Assembly (NCBI GenBank): GCA_028065135.1 | Contig: JAPTWR010000175.1 | Coordinates: 1 to 9,390, forward strand | Direction: 5' to 3' | Source of the DNA: Acidithiobacillus sp. | GTDB taxonomy: Bacteria > Pseudomonadota > Gammaproteobacteria > Acidithiobacillales > Acidithiobacillaceae | DNA: 9,390 bases | In this document: piece after piece, positions 8,381 to 9,390 of the stretch | How positions within the stretch are numbered: position 1 is the first letter of the stretch | Layout of the letters: every line of letters starts with the position of its first letter | Program-made: the position numbers and the translations under genes | Notes under the pieces: generated by a model | What the model was told of the DNA's origin: nothing | Databases searched by the model: none | What the model saw: the letters and a program-made list of their open reading frames with translations, nothing else

Positions 8381-9390
8381 ATGTCAGTAGCTTGGCTGAA
8401 TACCGGCGACAATGCGTGGCAGCTTACCGCTGCAACGGTCGTCGGCTTGCAAAGTGTTCCTGGGCTCGTCGTCCTGTACGCGGGCATCGTCAAAAAGAAA
8501 TGGGCCATCAACTCCGCTTTTATGGCTTTTTACGCCTTCGCCGCCGTATTGATCTCCTGGGTACTCTGGGCTTACAACATGGGTTTCGGCAAAGAATGGT
8601 TCCCCTTCGTCGGTCTGCCGCACCCCATCCTCACCATGCAGGATGAACTCACCCAGGCGCTCATTCCGGCATCGAACACCACCGCCGCTTTCCCCATGTC
8701 CACCATGGTGTACTTTCAGTTCGTTTTCGCCGCCATCACCCTGATCATCATGGCCGGCGCATTCCTCGGACGCATGAGCTTCAAGGCATGGATGATTTTC
8801 GTGCCGCTCTGGCTGACCTTTTCCTATACGGTGGGCGCATTCAGCCTCTGGGGCGGCGGCTTTCTCTCCAGCCTCGGCGTCATCGACTACTCCGGTGGTT
8901 ACGTCATCCACCTCTCCGCGGGTATCGCCGGCTTCGTGGGCGCGGCGGTCATCGGTCCCCGTCTGGCGCGGGATCGCGAAAACTTCCAGCCCAATAACGT
9001 ACTGCTGATGCTGGTCGGTGCCGGTATTCTCTGGCTCGGCTGGAACGGTTTCAACGGCGGCGACCCCTACGCGGCGAGTCGCGATGCCGGGGCCGCGGTT
9101 CTGAACACCAACATCGCCACCGCCGTCAGCGTGATCGTCTGGACCATCATGGACATCTTCTACTTCAAGAAGCCTTCGGTCATCGGCGCGGTGCAAGGCA
9201 TGATCACCGGGCTGGTGGCGATCACTCCGGCGGCCGGTGTGGTAGATGGCTGGGGCGCGATTGCCATCGGTATCAGCTCCGGCATCATCCCCTGGCTCAG
9301 CATGAACCTGCTCGGCAAAACGGCGATCTTCCGCAAGGTGGATGACACCCTGGGGGTCTTCCACACCCACGCGGTGGCGGGTGTGCTGGG
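8381..9390 (+). CDS. amt: Ammonium transporter, plant-AMT2-like subfamily (3' end outside window)
   Basis: 336 residues are visible and the frame is open at the right edge. The protein begins close to the first membrane helix ([15 protein letters not shown]) without a clear cleavable signal peptide, unlike the first Amt. Conserved Amt residues are F112 and F116 (FQFVF), W157, D169, and twin histidines H177 ([10 protein letters not shown]) and H330 ([10 protein letters not shown]). The region [11 protein letters not shown] (223-233), the NTNIATA stretch and [21 protein letters not shown] strongly recall plant AMT2 and its prokaryotic relatives rather than E. coli AmtB. In this type the recruitment-site serine of AmtB (S219) is replaced, here by D228. 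The close spacing to glnK indicates PII control and shared transcription from 6669-6684. The C-terminal tail that would contact GlnK lies beyond the window. Confidence 0.93.
   Translation, partial: MSVAWLNTGDNAWQLTAATVVGLQSVPGLVVLYAGIVKKKWAINSAFMAFYAFAAVLISWVLWAYNMGFGKEWFPFVGLPHPILTMQDELTQALIPASNTTAAFPMSTMVYFQFVFAAITLIIMAGAFLGRMSFKAWMIFVPLWLTFSYTVGAFSLWGGGFLSSLGVIDYSGGYVIHLSAGIAGFVGAAVIGPRLARDRENFQPNNVLLMLVGAGILWLGWNGFNGGDPYAASRDAGAAVLNTNIATAVSVIVWTIMDIFYFKKPSVIGAVQGMITGLVAITPAAGVVDGWGAIAIGISSGIIPWLSMNLLGKTAIFRKVDDTLGVFHTHAVAGVL

Noticed and set aside
8384..9370. Long minus-strand open frame opposite the second Amt (328 codons)
   Set aside because: The + strand is a clear Amt gene, and the antisense product has the biased composition of a shadow frame.

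Overview
The window reads as one nitrogen-stress locus from a moderately GC-rich Gram-negative proteobacterium. Evidence for this is the outer-membrane porin, the enterobacterial-type PrkA/YeaH/SpoVR proteins, the NtrC-type enhancers and the sigma-54 promoters. Protein character and base composition would suit an Acidithiobacillus-like chemolithotroph, but this genus guess comes from general impression and is not proven here. All seven genes lie on the + strand. No mobile element, tRNA, rRNA or CRISPR was seen, and no gap between genes exceeds 300 bases.

Layout. (1) Positions 1-205 are a regulatory region with an NtrC-type palindrome and a -24/-12 promoter, followed by prkA (yeaG-type AAA+ serine protein kinase, 206-2140) and a GC hairpin that may terminate it. 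(2) A second NtrC palindrome and -24/-12 promoter precede amtB1 (2374-3690), then yeaH (3771-5075) and spoVR (5068-6543). A striking intercistronic palindrome lies between amtB1 and yeaH, and yeaH and spoVR overlap by 8 bases. (3) Two tandem NtrC sites and a near-perfect -24/-12 promoter precede a porin-2-type outer-membrane barrel gene (6726-7934), glnK (7988-8326) and a second ammonium transporter of the plant-AMT2-like type (8381 to the right edge, incomplete).

How it fits together. Three transcription units each carry an enhancer about 84-86 bp upstream of the -12 element, so all three look like direct NtrC/RpoN targets switched on by nitrogen limitation. They would supply an outer-membrane pore, two inner-membrane Amt channels, the PII protein that gates Amt channels, and the PrkA-YeaH-SpoVR stress module. 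In enterobacteria yeaGH is already known as a nitrogen-starvation, NtrC-dependent operon. Here the link is physical as well, because amtB1 sits between prkA and yeaH-spoVR. The most interesting points are this merged nitrogen-uptake/kinase locus, the co-regulated porin, the pairing of two different Amt subfamilies, and an alanine in place of the last Walker A glycine of PrkA.
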